Below are positions 51,860-60,081 of a stretch of 64,000 nucleotides of DNA, in pieces. Numbering within the stretch: the first letter of the stretch is position 1; each line of letters begins with the position of its first letter. The notes under the pieces are model-generated. The model did no database searches, was not told the origin of the DNA, and was given only the letters and a program-made list of their open reading frames with translations. The stretch lies in the NCBI RefSeq assembly GCF_030689025.1, contig NZ_JAUYWA010000010.1, positions 58,403-122,402 of the forward strand, given 5' to 3'. Both the position numbers and the translations under genes were made by a program. The stretch comes from Oceanobacter sp. 1_MG-2023 (lineage in GTDB: Bacteria; Pseudomonadota; Gammaproteobacteria; Pseudomonadales; Oceanobacteraceae).

Positions 51860-52159
51860 ATGATCAATCGTCGCATAATGCTGCGCCTCTGTGTCTGTAT
51901 TGCTCTGCTCGGTACGTTAGGGGCACTCAATCTGCTGGATACCCGGGGCGAGCACAACGTCCTCTGGAGTAACCAGCTCACCTTCAGCGATCTGCCAGCC
52001 CTGCTGGATCATGATAACGATCGCCACTATTTCAGCGTCGCTTCCCCTTTTCAACTGCTCACTCTGGTCCTGACTGCCGTCTTGTTCTTTGCCCCGCTCT
52101 CGGGTTATCGGACACGTCAGCGCGACAGCCTCCGGGCGCGCGGCCCTCCTTCATTCTGA
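51860..52159 (+). CDS. small membrane protein of unknown function
   Basis: A 99-residue protein with a basic N-terminus and hydrophobic segment (about residues 7-24), a short periplasmic-type loop, and a second hydrophobic segment near 69-86 ending in a basic tail (R-T-R-Q-R-D-S-L-R-A-R). A GGGGGAG site precedes the ATG. No family is recognised. It is about 150 bases behind benD and may be independent of it. Confidence 0.6.
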   Translation: MINRRIMLRLCVCIALLGTLGALNLLDTRGEHNVLWSNQLTFSDLPALLDHDNDRHYFSVASPFQLLTLVLTAVLFFAPLSGYRTRQRDSLRARGPPSF

Positions 52160-52274
52160 TTCCCAGGCTCCCGTACGGGTTGGCCTGGACAACGCCTGAC
52201 GTTTTTGTACCCAACAATCAGAATTTGGCCTGACTGGGACGCCGCTGTGCGCCACAGGCCGTGGAGTATTTCTT

Positions 52275-52838
52275 ATGAGCAAATTGACCCTGCATTCCGT
52301 CCAGAGCATTGATGATCTGGCCTTCCCGGAAAAACCGGTGTGTATCTCCATGAATAGCCCTGCCAAGACGGTTTTTACCGATTTTATCGACCATGAGCCC
52401 ATGGTGGTTGATGCCTCGATGACTGCCCTTGAAGCCCGCAACATGATGATCAAAACCCATGTACGCCTGAAGCTGGTGGTGGATGAACACAATCAGTTTC
52501 TGGGCGTTATTGGAGCAGAGCATCTATCCGATCAGTACGTTCTGTTGCAAGCAGCCAATACCGGCTTGCGCAGCTTGAAAGAAGTGCTGGTGGCGGAGCT
52601 GATGGTGCGCAAAAAAGATCTGGTGGCGCTGGATTATGCCGAGCTGGATAAGTCGACGATTGGGAATGTGGTGAATTTCCTGCAAGACAATCACCAGCAA
52701 CATTGTTTGGTGATTGATCAAGACAATCACACTATTCGTGGGTTGTTTTCCGCCAGCGATATCTCTCGCAAGCTGCGACTGCCGATTGATATTCATGAGC
52801 AGTCCAGCTTTGCCCGGGTATTTTCAGCGGTATCGTGA
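52275..52838 (+). CDS. CBS-domain protein
   Basis: A 187-residue protein with two CBS motifs, about residues 30-95 (D-H-E-P-M-V-V-D-A-S-M-T-A-L-E-A, L-G-V-I-G-A-E-H-L) and 105-175 (V-A-E-L-M-V-R, H-C-L-V-I-D-Q-D-N-H-T, S-A-S-D-I-S-R-K). CBS pairs bind adenine nucleotides and act as energy sensors. No attached enzyme or channel domain is present. A GGAG site lies upstream. Not in a clear operon. Confidence 0.82.
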   Translation: MSKLTLHSVQSIDDLAFPEKPVCISMNSPAKTVFTDFIDHEPMVVDASMTALEARNMMIKTHVRLKLVVDEHNQFLGVIGAEHLSDQYVLLQAANTGLRSLKEVLVAELMVRKKDLVALDYAELDKSTIGNVVNFLQDNHQQHCLVIDQDNHTIRGLFSASDISRKLRLPIDIHEQSSFARVFSAVS

Positions 52839-53455
52839 TATTACGCCCCAGGGATGGGGCTGATCAGATCGCCAGCGTTCTCTCTGTTACTGAATCCCCC
52901 TTCTATACTCCGGCTCCTATACTCCGGCTACTTGCACTGGCGCACTGGCTGATTACTATGCCAGCCATATCGAGACCACCAACCACCAACCACCAACCAC
53001 CAACCGCAAGCCACCAGCCACCAGCCACCAGCCATCAACCATCAACCATCAGCCATCAGCCACCAGCCATCAGGGCCATTGACGCCAATTCTCCCTGGCT
53101 AAACAGGCTTGTTGAACAGAATGGTTATTGTTGTCGATTACGGATCAATTCATACCGGGAACATCTATTGATAGCATTAAGCTTCATACTGTATGGTCGC
53201 GTCTCTGTTTCTCCAGCCGGTTGATAACAACCATCGGTGGGAACAGCGTGTTTTCGCCAGCTACTTGATCCGGCACCCTTCTTCCTGAATCCAGCCTGCG
53301 TTTTTTATGCTGCACGAGCGGTCGGTGACGAGGTCGCCCTATAACACCGGCCATCGTCCGGATGTCGAGCAGCTCTCGGCGTTCTATCTGAATTTATTGC
53401 CAACGCTCGTGGTTATCCAACCGGCGTGGTACGTTTTTTGTCTTTCCGGAGAATT
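52839..53455. repeat. intergenic region with a heptanucleotide repeat array
   Basis: A degenerate 7-bp repeat (ACCACCA, GCCACCA, GCCATCA and ACCATCA units) fills about 52975-53072, some 14 copies. The remaining sequence has no supported gene; the GGAGA ribosome site of the next gene is at its right end. Confidence 0.8.
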
Positions 53456-54646
53456 ATGTCTGCTATGACGGCTCGCCTGACCCCTGGCTTCTTGTTAATG
53501 CTTTCAGCGTTAACAGCGCTGGCGCCTTTGGGCACTGATATCTATTTATCCGCAGTACCGGTGATCGCCAGTGAGTTCAGTAAATCACTGCACGAGGTTG
53601 AACTGTCGGTCAGTGTTTTTCTGATGGGTTTCAGCCTTGGGCAACTGCTGGGTGGGCCGTTGTCGGATCGTTATGGTCGTCGCACCATGGTGATTACCGG
53701 GCTGGCCATTTTTGCTGTCGGTGCCGGCGGTATCCTGCTGTCGCAATCGCTGGATGAAATGTTGGTCTTCCGGGCCGTGCAGGCCCTCGGCGGTGGACTC
53801 GCCGTCGTCAACAGCACCGCGATTATTCGCGACCTTGCCAGTGGCCGTGAAGGTGCTTCGGCCATGATCCGGGTCATTCAGGTCATGATGGTTGCGCCGC
53901 TGATTGCGCCGCTGCTGGGTATGTTTATTCTGAAACTGCTGGGCTGGCATGCCATTTTCGGCTTTTTGCTGGTGTATGCCCTGCTGTTGATTGCGCTGTT
54001 TTATTACCGCTTGCCGGAAACCCGCAAAGTCCGTACCGGAGGTAATCCGCTGCGTAACTACTGGCAGGTGCTGGGTGATCCGCGGGTCTGGGGGTTTATC
54101 GCCTCAACCTGTGGCGCATACGCTGGCATGCTGTCGTTTGTCACCTCATCCCCGGGTATTTTTATGGGCTATTTTGGTTTGACTGAAACCGTTTATCCCC
54201 TCGTATTTGGCTGTGTGGTGTTCACCATGCTGTCGATGAGCAAGGTCAATCTGCACTTGTTGAAGCGGCTTGATCCACCGGTGCTGATTGGTATCGGACA
54301 GAAAATCCAGATCACCATGGCGCTGCTGATGATCGGCTATGTGTTCCTGTTCGACCAACTGTCGGTCTGGCTGTTAACCCTGATGCTGATGCTGTATGTC
54401 GGCAGTCATGGCTTTGTGGTCGCCAATGCAACCTCGTCCATCACCGAATTTTTCCCTCACCTTGCCGGTACCGCCACAGCGCTGGTGGGTGCCATGGGTT
54501 TTGCCAGTGGGGGGATTGCCGGGTCGGTGGTCAGCAGCTTCTCGGACGGCTCACCCAAGGCGATGATTTGCATGATGCTGGCGGCGGCGTTGTTCGGCTT
54601 TACCGTGCGTACCCTGGCGTCACCCAAAACATCGGTTGCCGGATAA
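53456..54646 (+). CDS. Bcr/CflA-family multidrug efflux transporter (MFS)
   Basis: A 396-residue major facilitator with about twelve transmembrane helices. Features are the P-L-G-T-D-I-Y-L-S-A-V-P entry of the DHA1 Bcr/CflA group near residue 20, the L-G-G-P-L-S-D-R-Y-G-R-R motif A near 66, and the R-A-V-Q-A-L-G-G-G motif near 105. It likely exports drugs or small metabolites by proton antiport. The ATG at 53456 follows a GGAGA site directly. Possible substrate: sulfonamides or bicyclomycin as in E. coli Bcr. Confidence 0.87.
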   Translation: MSAMTARLTPGFLLMLSALTALAPLGTDIYLSAVPVIASEFSKSLHEVELSVSVFLMGFSLGQLLGGPLSDRYGRRTMVITGLAIFAVGAGGILLSQSLDEMLVFRAVQALGGGLAVVNSTAIIRDLASGREGASAMIRVIQVMMVAPLIAPLLGMFILKLLGWHAIFGFLLVYALLLIALFYYRLPETRKVRTGGNPLRNYWQVLGDPRVWGFIASTCGAYAGMLSFVTSSPGIFMGYFGLTETVYPLVFGCVVFTMLSMSKVNLHLLKRLDPPVLIGIGQKIQITMALLMIGYVFLFDQLSVWLLTLMLMLYVGSHGFVVANATSSITEFFPHLAGTATALVGAMGFASGGIAGSVVSSFSDGSPKAMICMMLAAALFGFTVRTLASPKTSVAG

Positions 54647-54722
54647 TCACCGCATCAAGCCCCAGACGAGACCCTGAAGCGGACTACGCACCAGGGTCGC
54701 AGCCGTTATCTGTCTTGCCGGC

Positions 54723-55646
54723 TTATTCCGTTGGCTTATCGGCAAGAGGCGGAGTTACAAACGGGTATTGCCCATCCCAGTCGCGATAGTTGAACACCTG
54801 GCCCGCCTTGCGCACATGGGCCAGTTCAGCCAGATCCAGGTCGGCATAACACCAGCCCGGCTGGTTGGTGGCTAAGCGGGTGATGATGCCGTCATCCGGA
54901 AAACCATAATCCACCGGTGAGTAAATACCGGCAGCACCGTAGTTCACATCAATTGCCGGAGACCAGGCCGCCTCACCCACCGTGGGGGACTGCAACACAA
55001 AGCACTGGTTTTCCAACGCCCGTGCCCGACAGCTCAACTGTACCCGGTGGTACCCTGCCAGTGTATCGGTGCAGGAAGGCACCAGAATCAGATCGGCCCC
55101 CTGGGCCACTTGCTGATGGGCAAACAGCGGGAATTCACTGTCGTAACAGATATTGATCGCCAGTCGGCCAAAGGGTGTATCAAAAACACGCAACTCATCC
55201 CCTGCCGAGATGCCCCATTGCTCGCGTTCAAAACGGGTCATTTGCAGCTTGTCCTGCCAGTGCACTTCACCCGAGGGGTAACACAGATAACAGCGGTTAA
55301 CGTATTGTTCCCAGCCCGCCACCGTTGCCAGCCCGACCGGGAAGGTGCCAGCAGCGATCACCACCTGGTGTTGCTTTGCCAGCCGCACAAATTCGGCCAC
55401 AAATGGCACTCGTAGCCCTTGCAGCTCGATCAGTTGCTGCTTCAGTGACTGGTACACCGCCGGAGGAAACAGCGAGGTCAGTTCCAGCGATACATATTCT
55501 GGCAGCAGCAGTACTTTCGCACCGTCCTCGGCGGCTTCTGCCACCAAAGCCGATATTTTTTTTTGCCAGTCGGCAAAACTGGCCAGAAAGCCAACCTCGT
55601 AGGCGGCGGTTGCAACGCGCAAGGTAGTCGCAGTGTTTGTAGTCAC
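54723..55646 (-). CDS. carbon-nitrogen hydrolase (nitrilase superfamily)
   Basis: A 307-residue hydrolase with the Glu-Lys-Cys triad: L-L-L-P-E-Y near residue 50, H-W-Q-D-K-L near 133, and N-I-C-Y-D-S-E-F-P near 168. It cleaves amide or nitrile C-N bonds; the family includes omega-amidases and N-carbamoylputrescine amidases, but the substrate is not readable here. It overlaps the preceding GNAT gene by four bases. Such nitrilase-GNAT pairs are common and often act in one amine- or amide-related step. Confidence 0.85.
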   Translation of the reverse strand: MTTNTATTLRVATAAYEVGFLASFADWQKKISALVAEAAEDGAKVLLLPEYVSLELTSLFPPAVYQSLKQQLIELQGLRVPFVAEFVRLAKQHQVVIAAGTFPVGLATVAGWEQYVNRCYLCYPSGEVHWQDKLQMTRFEREQWGISAGDELRVFDTPFGRLAINICYDSEFPLFAHQQVAQGADLILVPSCTDTLAGYHRVQLSCRARALENQCFVLQSPTVGEAAWSPAIDVNYGAAGIYSPVDYGFPDDGIITRLATNQPGWCYADLDLAELAHVRKAGQVFNYRDWDGQYPFVTPPLADKPTE

Positions 55647-56248
55647 AGTGATTTCATCCAGAACATCATGGGGTGGGCACTGGCGGCATCCTGATCAATA
55701 TCCTGCCAGTCGTAATGCGTTATCAGATCCGGGCATGGCCGGTAGCCAAAGTGCTGCCAGACCTTATCCAGCGGCCGATAGTCGGCCGGTTTCAGCGGAT
55801 GCTGCGGTGGTCGTACCACGGCGCAAAAACACAGGGCATCAAAGCAGCCCTGACTCCGTGCGTGCTTTTCCCGTCCGGCAAAAAACCCGCGATAGATTCC
55901 TTGACCACGGTAAGCGGGTAACAACACCGATTCAGCACAATAAAACAGCCGGGAGGTATTCATACCGGCCCGTTCAAACGGCTGTCGGAAGGCAGCGTCT
56001 TCATAACCCATGGGGATGCCGGTTGAAGCACCAACAACCTGTTGACCCGGCGGCAAGCAATCATCAATGGCCAGGATCGCCATCGCCGCACCAGAACCGG
56101 TATAGGTCTGCAGATACTGCCGCTCGTATGCAGCAGACCCTTGGTACAGATAGGGATATTCCCGAAATACTTGTATGCGTAATCGTGCCAGATCGTCAAT
56201 CCAGGCTTGCAGCTCAACGCCGCTGACGTACAACAGGGAAACGGACAT
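55643..56248 (-). CDS. GNAT-family acetyltransferase coupled to a nitrilase gene
   Basis: A 201-residue protein of the Gcn5-related fold. The acetyl-CoA loop region reads L-P-A-Y-R-G-Q-G-I-Y-R-G-F-F near residue 118, preceded by the usual beta-strand with S-V-L-L. The N-terminal half is longer than in minimal GNATs. The open frame continues to 56350, but the ATG at 56248 has a GGGTGG site and is preferred. It overlaps the nitrilase gene (ATGA) and so forms a two-gene operon. Confidence 0.78.
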   Translation of the reverse strand: MSVSLLYVSGVELQAWIDDLARLRIQVFREYPYLYQGSAAYERQYLQTYTGSGAAMAILAIDDCLPPGQQVVGASTGIPMGYEDAAFRQPFERAGMNTSRLFYCAESVLLPAYRGQGIYRGFFAGREKHARSQGCFDALCFCAVVRPPQHPLKPADYRPLDKVWQHFGYRPCPDLITHYDWQDIDQDAASAHPMMFWMKSL

Positions 56249-56437
56249 GCCACCCTCTTCGTCTGTTTTGTGAGTCTGTTCAGTATCGATAACGAGAGCG
56301 CTACCCGGCTTTACAGCCATCGCCCTTCGCGGTGATGTCCAGACTGACAAAGCCGTTGGTGCATATCAATTAAAAGGTCTTTTTCATCCGCGTGCCATGA
56401 CGCAAGTCCGTTCCTTTCCGCAACGATGGGATGAACA

Positions 56438-56908
56438 TCAGGTATTGTCGTGAGAGTCCGGCTGACACAGACGGGCGAGCATATCGATCAGCAGGTCTTT
56501 TTCACCGGCTTCCAGTCGCGCTTCCAGCGCACGTTCCTGTTCTTTCACCCGGTTTTCAATGGTCTGATAAAAACGTTCGCCGTGTTCGGTCAGATAAAGT
56601 GCATAGGAACGGCGATCATTCAGGGATGGACGGCGCTCGACCAGATCCATTTTTTCCAGTTTGTCGACCGCTGCTACCATGGCCGAACGATCATTACCCA
56701 ATGCCTGGGCAATGGCAGTCTGGGTGCGGCCAGGATTACGCGTTACCAGCACCAGTACCCCAAACAGGCCGGGGCTGATACCCAGATCGGTGCAGGCTTC
56801 CGCAAAGCGGTTAAAAAAAACCAGCTGGGTGCGACGCAGGCGATAGCCAATCAGATCGTGCAAAATACCAAAATCGAGAGAATCAGAAGATGAGCCAGAA
56901 GTTGCCAT
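56438..56908 (-). CDS. MarR-family regulator of the aryl-CoA catabolic cluster
   Basis: A 156-residue MarR protein with the winged helix near residues 45-105 (P-G-L-F-G-V-L-V-L, T-Q-T-A-I-A-Q-A-L-G, S-A-M-V-A-A-V-D-K-L-E) and the wing R-R-P-S-L-N-D-R-R-S-Y-A-L-Y. It lies next to a 13-bp inverted repeat (56975-57009), with similar half-sites at 58259-58415. This suggests autoregulation and control of the TRAP binding protein and the 58.4-63.8 kb catabolic genes. MarR regulators of this type sense hydroxycinnamoyl-CoA or aromatic acids. Confidence 0.84.
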   Translation of the reverse strand: MATSGSSSDSLDFGILHDLIGYRLRRTQLVFFNRFAEACTDLGISPGLFGVLVLVTRNPGRTQTAIAQALGNDRSAMVAAVDKLEKMDLVERRPSLNDRRSYALYLTEHGERFYQTIENRVKEQERALEARLEAGEKDLLIDMLARLCQPDSHDNT

Positions 56909-56974
56909 AAGATGCCTGGTGTCGGAACAGCCCAAAGGCTGCGGAGTAAAAAATAATCACAGCCGCCAGTATAG

Positions 56975-57009
56975 CAAACAACAATTGTTCTCCGGGCAAT
57001 TGTTGTTTG
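56975..57009. promoter_or_regulatory. operator-like inverted repeat for MarR
   Basis: CAAACAACAATTG (56975-56987) and its exact complement (56997-57009), nine bases apart; the inner AACAATTGTT is itself palindromic. It lies 66 bases upstream of the marR start, with no T-run. MarR-type proteins recognise this class of AT-rich palindrome. Confidence 0.7.
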
Positions 57010-57124
57010 TTAAACCGTTCTCAAACCACACATCATTTACCCGAAACTGACGGCTGCCCCTGCCCCTATCCCTACCCTAAAGAGTGTGGATAGTCGAGCC
57101 GCCGGTCACAGTACCGGCAAACAC

Positions 57125-58177
57125 TCAGGAACCGGTTTGCTGCTGGTACTTGGTAATCAGCGCGTTGGCTTTGTTGTACAGGGCCTGGCCATTCAGGCCA
57201 TCGTCCGTCATATCGTTAATCCAGGCATCCGTCACCGGTTGCATCTGTTTTTTCCAGTGGGCGGCTTCCGATGCCGGCAAGGTATAGAAATGATTTCCCC
57301 CTGCAGCCGTAATGTCATACCCGGCCTGTTCGGACTGGTCAAACAAGCTGCCGATATGGCGAGACAGCTCTATTCCTGCGTTATTATCGATGACTTTTTT
57401 CAGCTCGGCAGGCAGTTTGGCATAGGTTTTTTTGTTCATACTGAACACAAAAAACTGGGTATACAGGCCACGATCACCACTGACCAGCGTATGGTTATTG
57501 GTCAATTGGTTGATTTTCATCGGGACAACCACTTCGAACGGCAAGGCGGCCACATCAAGAATACCTTTCGACAGGGCACTCGACATTTGTGTCACTGGCA
57601 TAAAGACCGGTGCCGCGCCCATGATATCGAACGCTTCCGCCATGGCTTTGTTCGGCGCACGTAGTTTCAAGCCTTTGACGTCCGCCGAGGTTTTCAGCAG
57701 CTCTCCCCGGGAATGCAAGGAGCCGGGGGCATGGGTGTGCAGCGCCAGTACGTGTACATCACTCAGCTCGTCCTGCATTTCTTCTTCGCCATATTCTTGC
57801 AGCGCCATACTGGTGGCTTCGGCACTGGCTGCCATAAAGGGCAATTCAAACACACTGGCTTTCGGGAAACGGCCCGGTGTATAGCCTCCCACCGTCCAGG
57901 AAATATCCACCACCCCTTTACGGACCTGATCGAGTAGCTGCGGCGGTTTACCACCCAGTTGCATCGCCGGGAAGACGTCGATCTTGATACGTCCTCCAGA
58001 TTCTTTCATCACCTTGTCGGCCCATGGTTGCAGAATTTTTTTATGAGCCATCGCCATGGGTGGCAGAAAATGATGCAGCTTGAAGGTGTATTCCGGTTCT
58101 GCCGCCTGGGCATGGAAAGCTGTCGTCAGACTGCCCAGCGTCACACCCAGTGCAACCAGCAGGTTTTTGATTTTCAT
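57125..58177 (-). CDS. TRAP transporter substrate-binding protein (DctP family)
   Basis: A 350-residue periplasmic binding protein with a signal peptide (about residues 1-25, ending A-Q-A-A). The DctP fold includes A-E-P-E-Y-T-F-K-L-H-H-F near the N-terminus, S-W-T-V-G-G-Y near 93, and the R-A-P-N-K-A-M near 173 that carries the arginine binding carboxylates. It would deliver an organic acid to a TRAP permease. No DctQ or DctM permease gene is adjacent. Position between the MarR and aryl-CoA genes suggests an aromatic acid such as a cinnamate. Confidence 0.9.
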   Translation of the reverse strand: MKIKNLLVALGVTLGSLTTAFHAQAAEPEYTFKLHHFLPPMAMAHKKILQPWADKVMKESGGRIKIDVFPAMQLGGKPPQLLDQVRKGVVDISWTVGGYTPGRFPKASVFELPFMAASAEATSMALQEYGEEEMQDELSDVHVLALHTHAPGSLHSRGELLKTSADVKGLKLRAPNKAMAEAFDIMGAAPVFMPVTQMSSALSKGILDVAALPFEVVVPMKINQLTNNHTLVSGDRGLYTQFFVFSMNKKTYAKLPAELKKVIDNNAGIELSRHIGSLFDQSEQAGYDITAAGGNHFYTLPASEAAHWKKQMQPVTDAWINDMTDDGLNGQALYNKANALITKYQQQTGS

Positions 58178-58462
58178 GATTCATACCTTTTTATTTTTAT
58201 TGGTTCGTTCAAGGCTGGCCGACACAGGCCTGTCACCTTGCGTCAATGAGTTTGTCCCGACAAATTGTTTATGTCAACAACAGTTGATTTCATACCCATT
58301 AATGACCAAGCGTGTTTTTCGCCTCTCTGACATCACCTGTTGATATGACGAAGTTATGGGTTGCAAATTGTTGTATGTATAAACTATATTTAAAAACAAC
58401 AAATATCCGAATGACTGGTTTCAGCGGATAACTAACAACAATAACGCCGGAGAGGCCCGCTC
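58178..58462. promoter_or_regulatory. divergent promoter region with repeated AACAA/TTGTT motifs
   Basis: Between the TRAP gene and the crotonase gene. CAAATTGTTG occurs at 58364-58373 and ACAACAA at 58396-58402, with further ACAAATTGTTT near 58259-58269. These match half-sites of the MarR-proximal palindrome. An AT-rich stretch (58370-58415) is a likely promoter for the rightward operon. Confidence 0.5.
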
Positions 58463-59227
58463 ATGAGTAACTATCAACACCTGACGTTCCGTGTCGACAA
58501 CCATATTGGCCATCTGACCCTGAACCGCCCAAACAAAAAGAACGCCATCAACGATGCCCTGTGCCTGGAGATCGAACAGGTCTTTATCAATATGCCCAAG
58601 GACGTCAGCGTCGTACTGTTCTCAGGCAACGGCCCGGAGTTCTGCTCCGGCCTCGACCTGTCGGAACATACCGCCCGAGAACCATTTGAAGTGGTTGTGC
58701 ATTCGCGCATGTGGCACCGCGTCTTCAGCCATATCAGCAACAGCGGTATTCCGATTGTGGCGGCGCTGCATGGTGCCGTGATTGGTGGTGGTCTGGAGTT
58801 GGCGATTTGTGCCCACGTCCGGGTCTCCGACGAGACAACCTTCTACCGCTTGCCCGAAGGTCGCCACGGTATTTTTGTTGGTGGTGGCGCTTCTGTTCGG
58901 GTGGCGCAGACCATTGGCCATGGCCGCATGACCGAGATGATGCTGACGGGTCGCACACTCTCAGCCAGCGACGGGGAACGTCTGGGGCTGGCTCATTATG
59001 TTGTGCCGCAGGGCAGCGCCCTGGCAAAAGCCCAGGAATTGGCCGCCACCATCGCCAGTAATTCCCGTCTTTCCAACTGGGCAATGGCTTCCGGTCTGGC
59101 TCGTATCAACAATATGGCCAGCGACGACGGCCTGTTTACCGAATCGTTGCTGACCGGCATGACCCAGACCAGTGGCGAGGTCAAAGAACGGATCGACGCC
59201 TTTCTTAATCGCAAAAAATCATCCTGA
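58463..59227 (+). CDS. enoyl-CoA hydratase/crotonase-family protein
   Basis: A 254-residue crotonase. The oxyanion loop is C-S-G-L-D-L near residue 63; H-G-A-V-I-G-G-G-L-E-L lies near 107. The catalytic glutamate region reads L-P-E-G-R-H-G-I-F-V-G-G-G near 132. It could hydrate a cinnamoyl-type CoA, either as a beta-oxidation hydratase or as a hydratase-lyase (Ech). The E-x-x-x-G-x-F-V-G-G pattern differs from typical feruloyl-CoA hydratase-lyase, so simple hydration is preferred. It opens the operon that ends in the CoA ligase. Confidence 0.83.
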   Translation: MSNYQHLTFRVDNHIGHLTLNRPNKKNAINDALCLEIEQVFINMPKDVSVVLFSGNGPEFCSGLDLSEHTAREPFEVVVHSRMWHRVFSHISNSGIPIVAALHGAVIGGGLELAICAHVRVSDETTFYRLPEGRHGIFVGGGASVRVAQTIGHGRMTEMMLTGRTLSASDGERLGLAHYVVPQGSALAKAQELAATIASNSRLSNWAMASGLARINNMASDDGLFTESLLTGMTQTSGEVKERIDAFLNRKKSS

Positions 59228-59290
59228 CACCCGTTCGATTGTTTATGAACCCGAGTCGTTGCATCCAATTTTGTGAAGAAGGAGTGATCC

Positions 59291-60070
59291 ATGAATCTTG
59301 CCAATAAACATTGTCTGGTCACCGGTGCCGGTTCTGGCCTCGGTGAAGCCGTTGCCCGCCGTCTGCTGAGCCAGGGCGCTCGCGTGACATTGGTCGATAT
59401 CAATGCCGAAACCGGTAATCGACTGGCCACCCGGCTGGCGTCGGACTTCCCGGGCAGCAGCCTGTTTTGTCACTGCGATATTACTGCAGAAGACGCCGTA
59501 GCCAGCGCCATTCATCAAGGTATTGAGCGCTTCGGCAGCCTCTTCGGACTGGTTAACTGCGCTGGTATTCCAGGGGCTGAGCGCGTTATCGGCCGCGAAG
59601 GGCCTCACCGGCTGTCCTCTTTCCAGAGAGCACTGAATATTAACCTGCTCGGCACCTTCAATATGATTCGCCTGTGTGCCGACCAGATGCAACACAACGA
59701 ACAGGACGCCACCGGTGAACGTGGCGTCATTATCAATACCGCGTCTGTCGCCGCTTTTGATGGCCAGATTGGCCAGGCCGGTTATGCCGCTTCCAAGGCC
59801 GGAGTGGTCGCCATGACGCTACCGATTGCCCGGGAACTGGCCCGCTTCGGTATTCGGGTAATGACCATTGCCCCGGGATTGTTCAAAACCCCCATGATGG
59901 CGGTACTACCCGACGAGGTGCAGCAATCCCTCGGCGCTGCAGTCCCCTTTCCAGCACGACTGGGGGAGCCGGACGAGTTTGCCCAACTGGTGCAGCAGAT
60001 TTTTGAAAACTGCATGCTGAATGGCGAAACCATCCGTCTGGATGGCGCGATCCGCATGGCGGCCAAATAG
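59291..60070 (+). CDS. 3-hydroxyacyl-CoA dehydrogenase type 2-like short-chain dehydrogenase
   Basis: A 259-residue SDR. The NAD loop is T-G-A-G-S-G-L-G near residue 12, N-C-A-G near 92, the catalytic serine in N-T-A-S-V-A-A-F-D near 155, and Y-A-A-S-K-A-G near 168. [10 protein letters not shown] near 198 matches the type II hydroxyacyl-CoA dehydrogenase (HSD10-like) group. It would oxidise the 3-hydroxyacyl-CoA made by the upstream hydratase. A GGAGTG site lies before the ATG. Confidence 0.85.
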   Translation: MNLANKHCLVTGAGSGLGEAVARRLLSQGARVTLVDINAETGNRLATRLASDFPGSSLFCHCDITAEDAVASAIHQGIERFGSLFGLVNCAGIPGAERVIGREGPHRLSSFQRALNINLLGTFNMIRLCADQMQHNEQDATGERGVIINTASVAAFDGQIGQAGYAASKAGVVAMTLPIARELARFGIRVMTIAPGLFKTPMMAVLPDEVQQSLGAAVPFPARLGEPDEFAQLVQQIFENCMLNGETIRLDGAIRMAAK

Positions 60071-60081
60071 GGAGAGTGGCA

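Noticed and set aside
52975..53072. CRISPR or coding repeat protein in the heptamer array
   Set aside because: Seven-base degenerate units without spacers; frames through it lack starts with ribosome sites.
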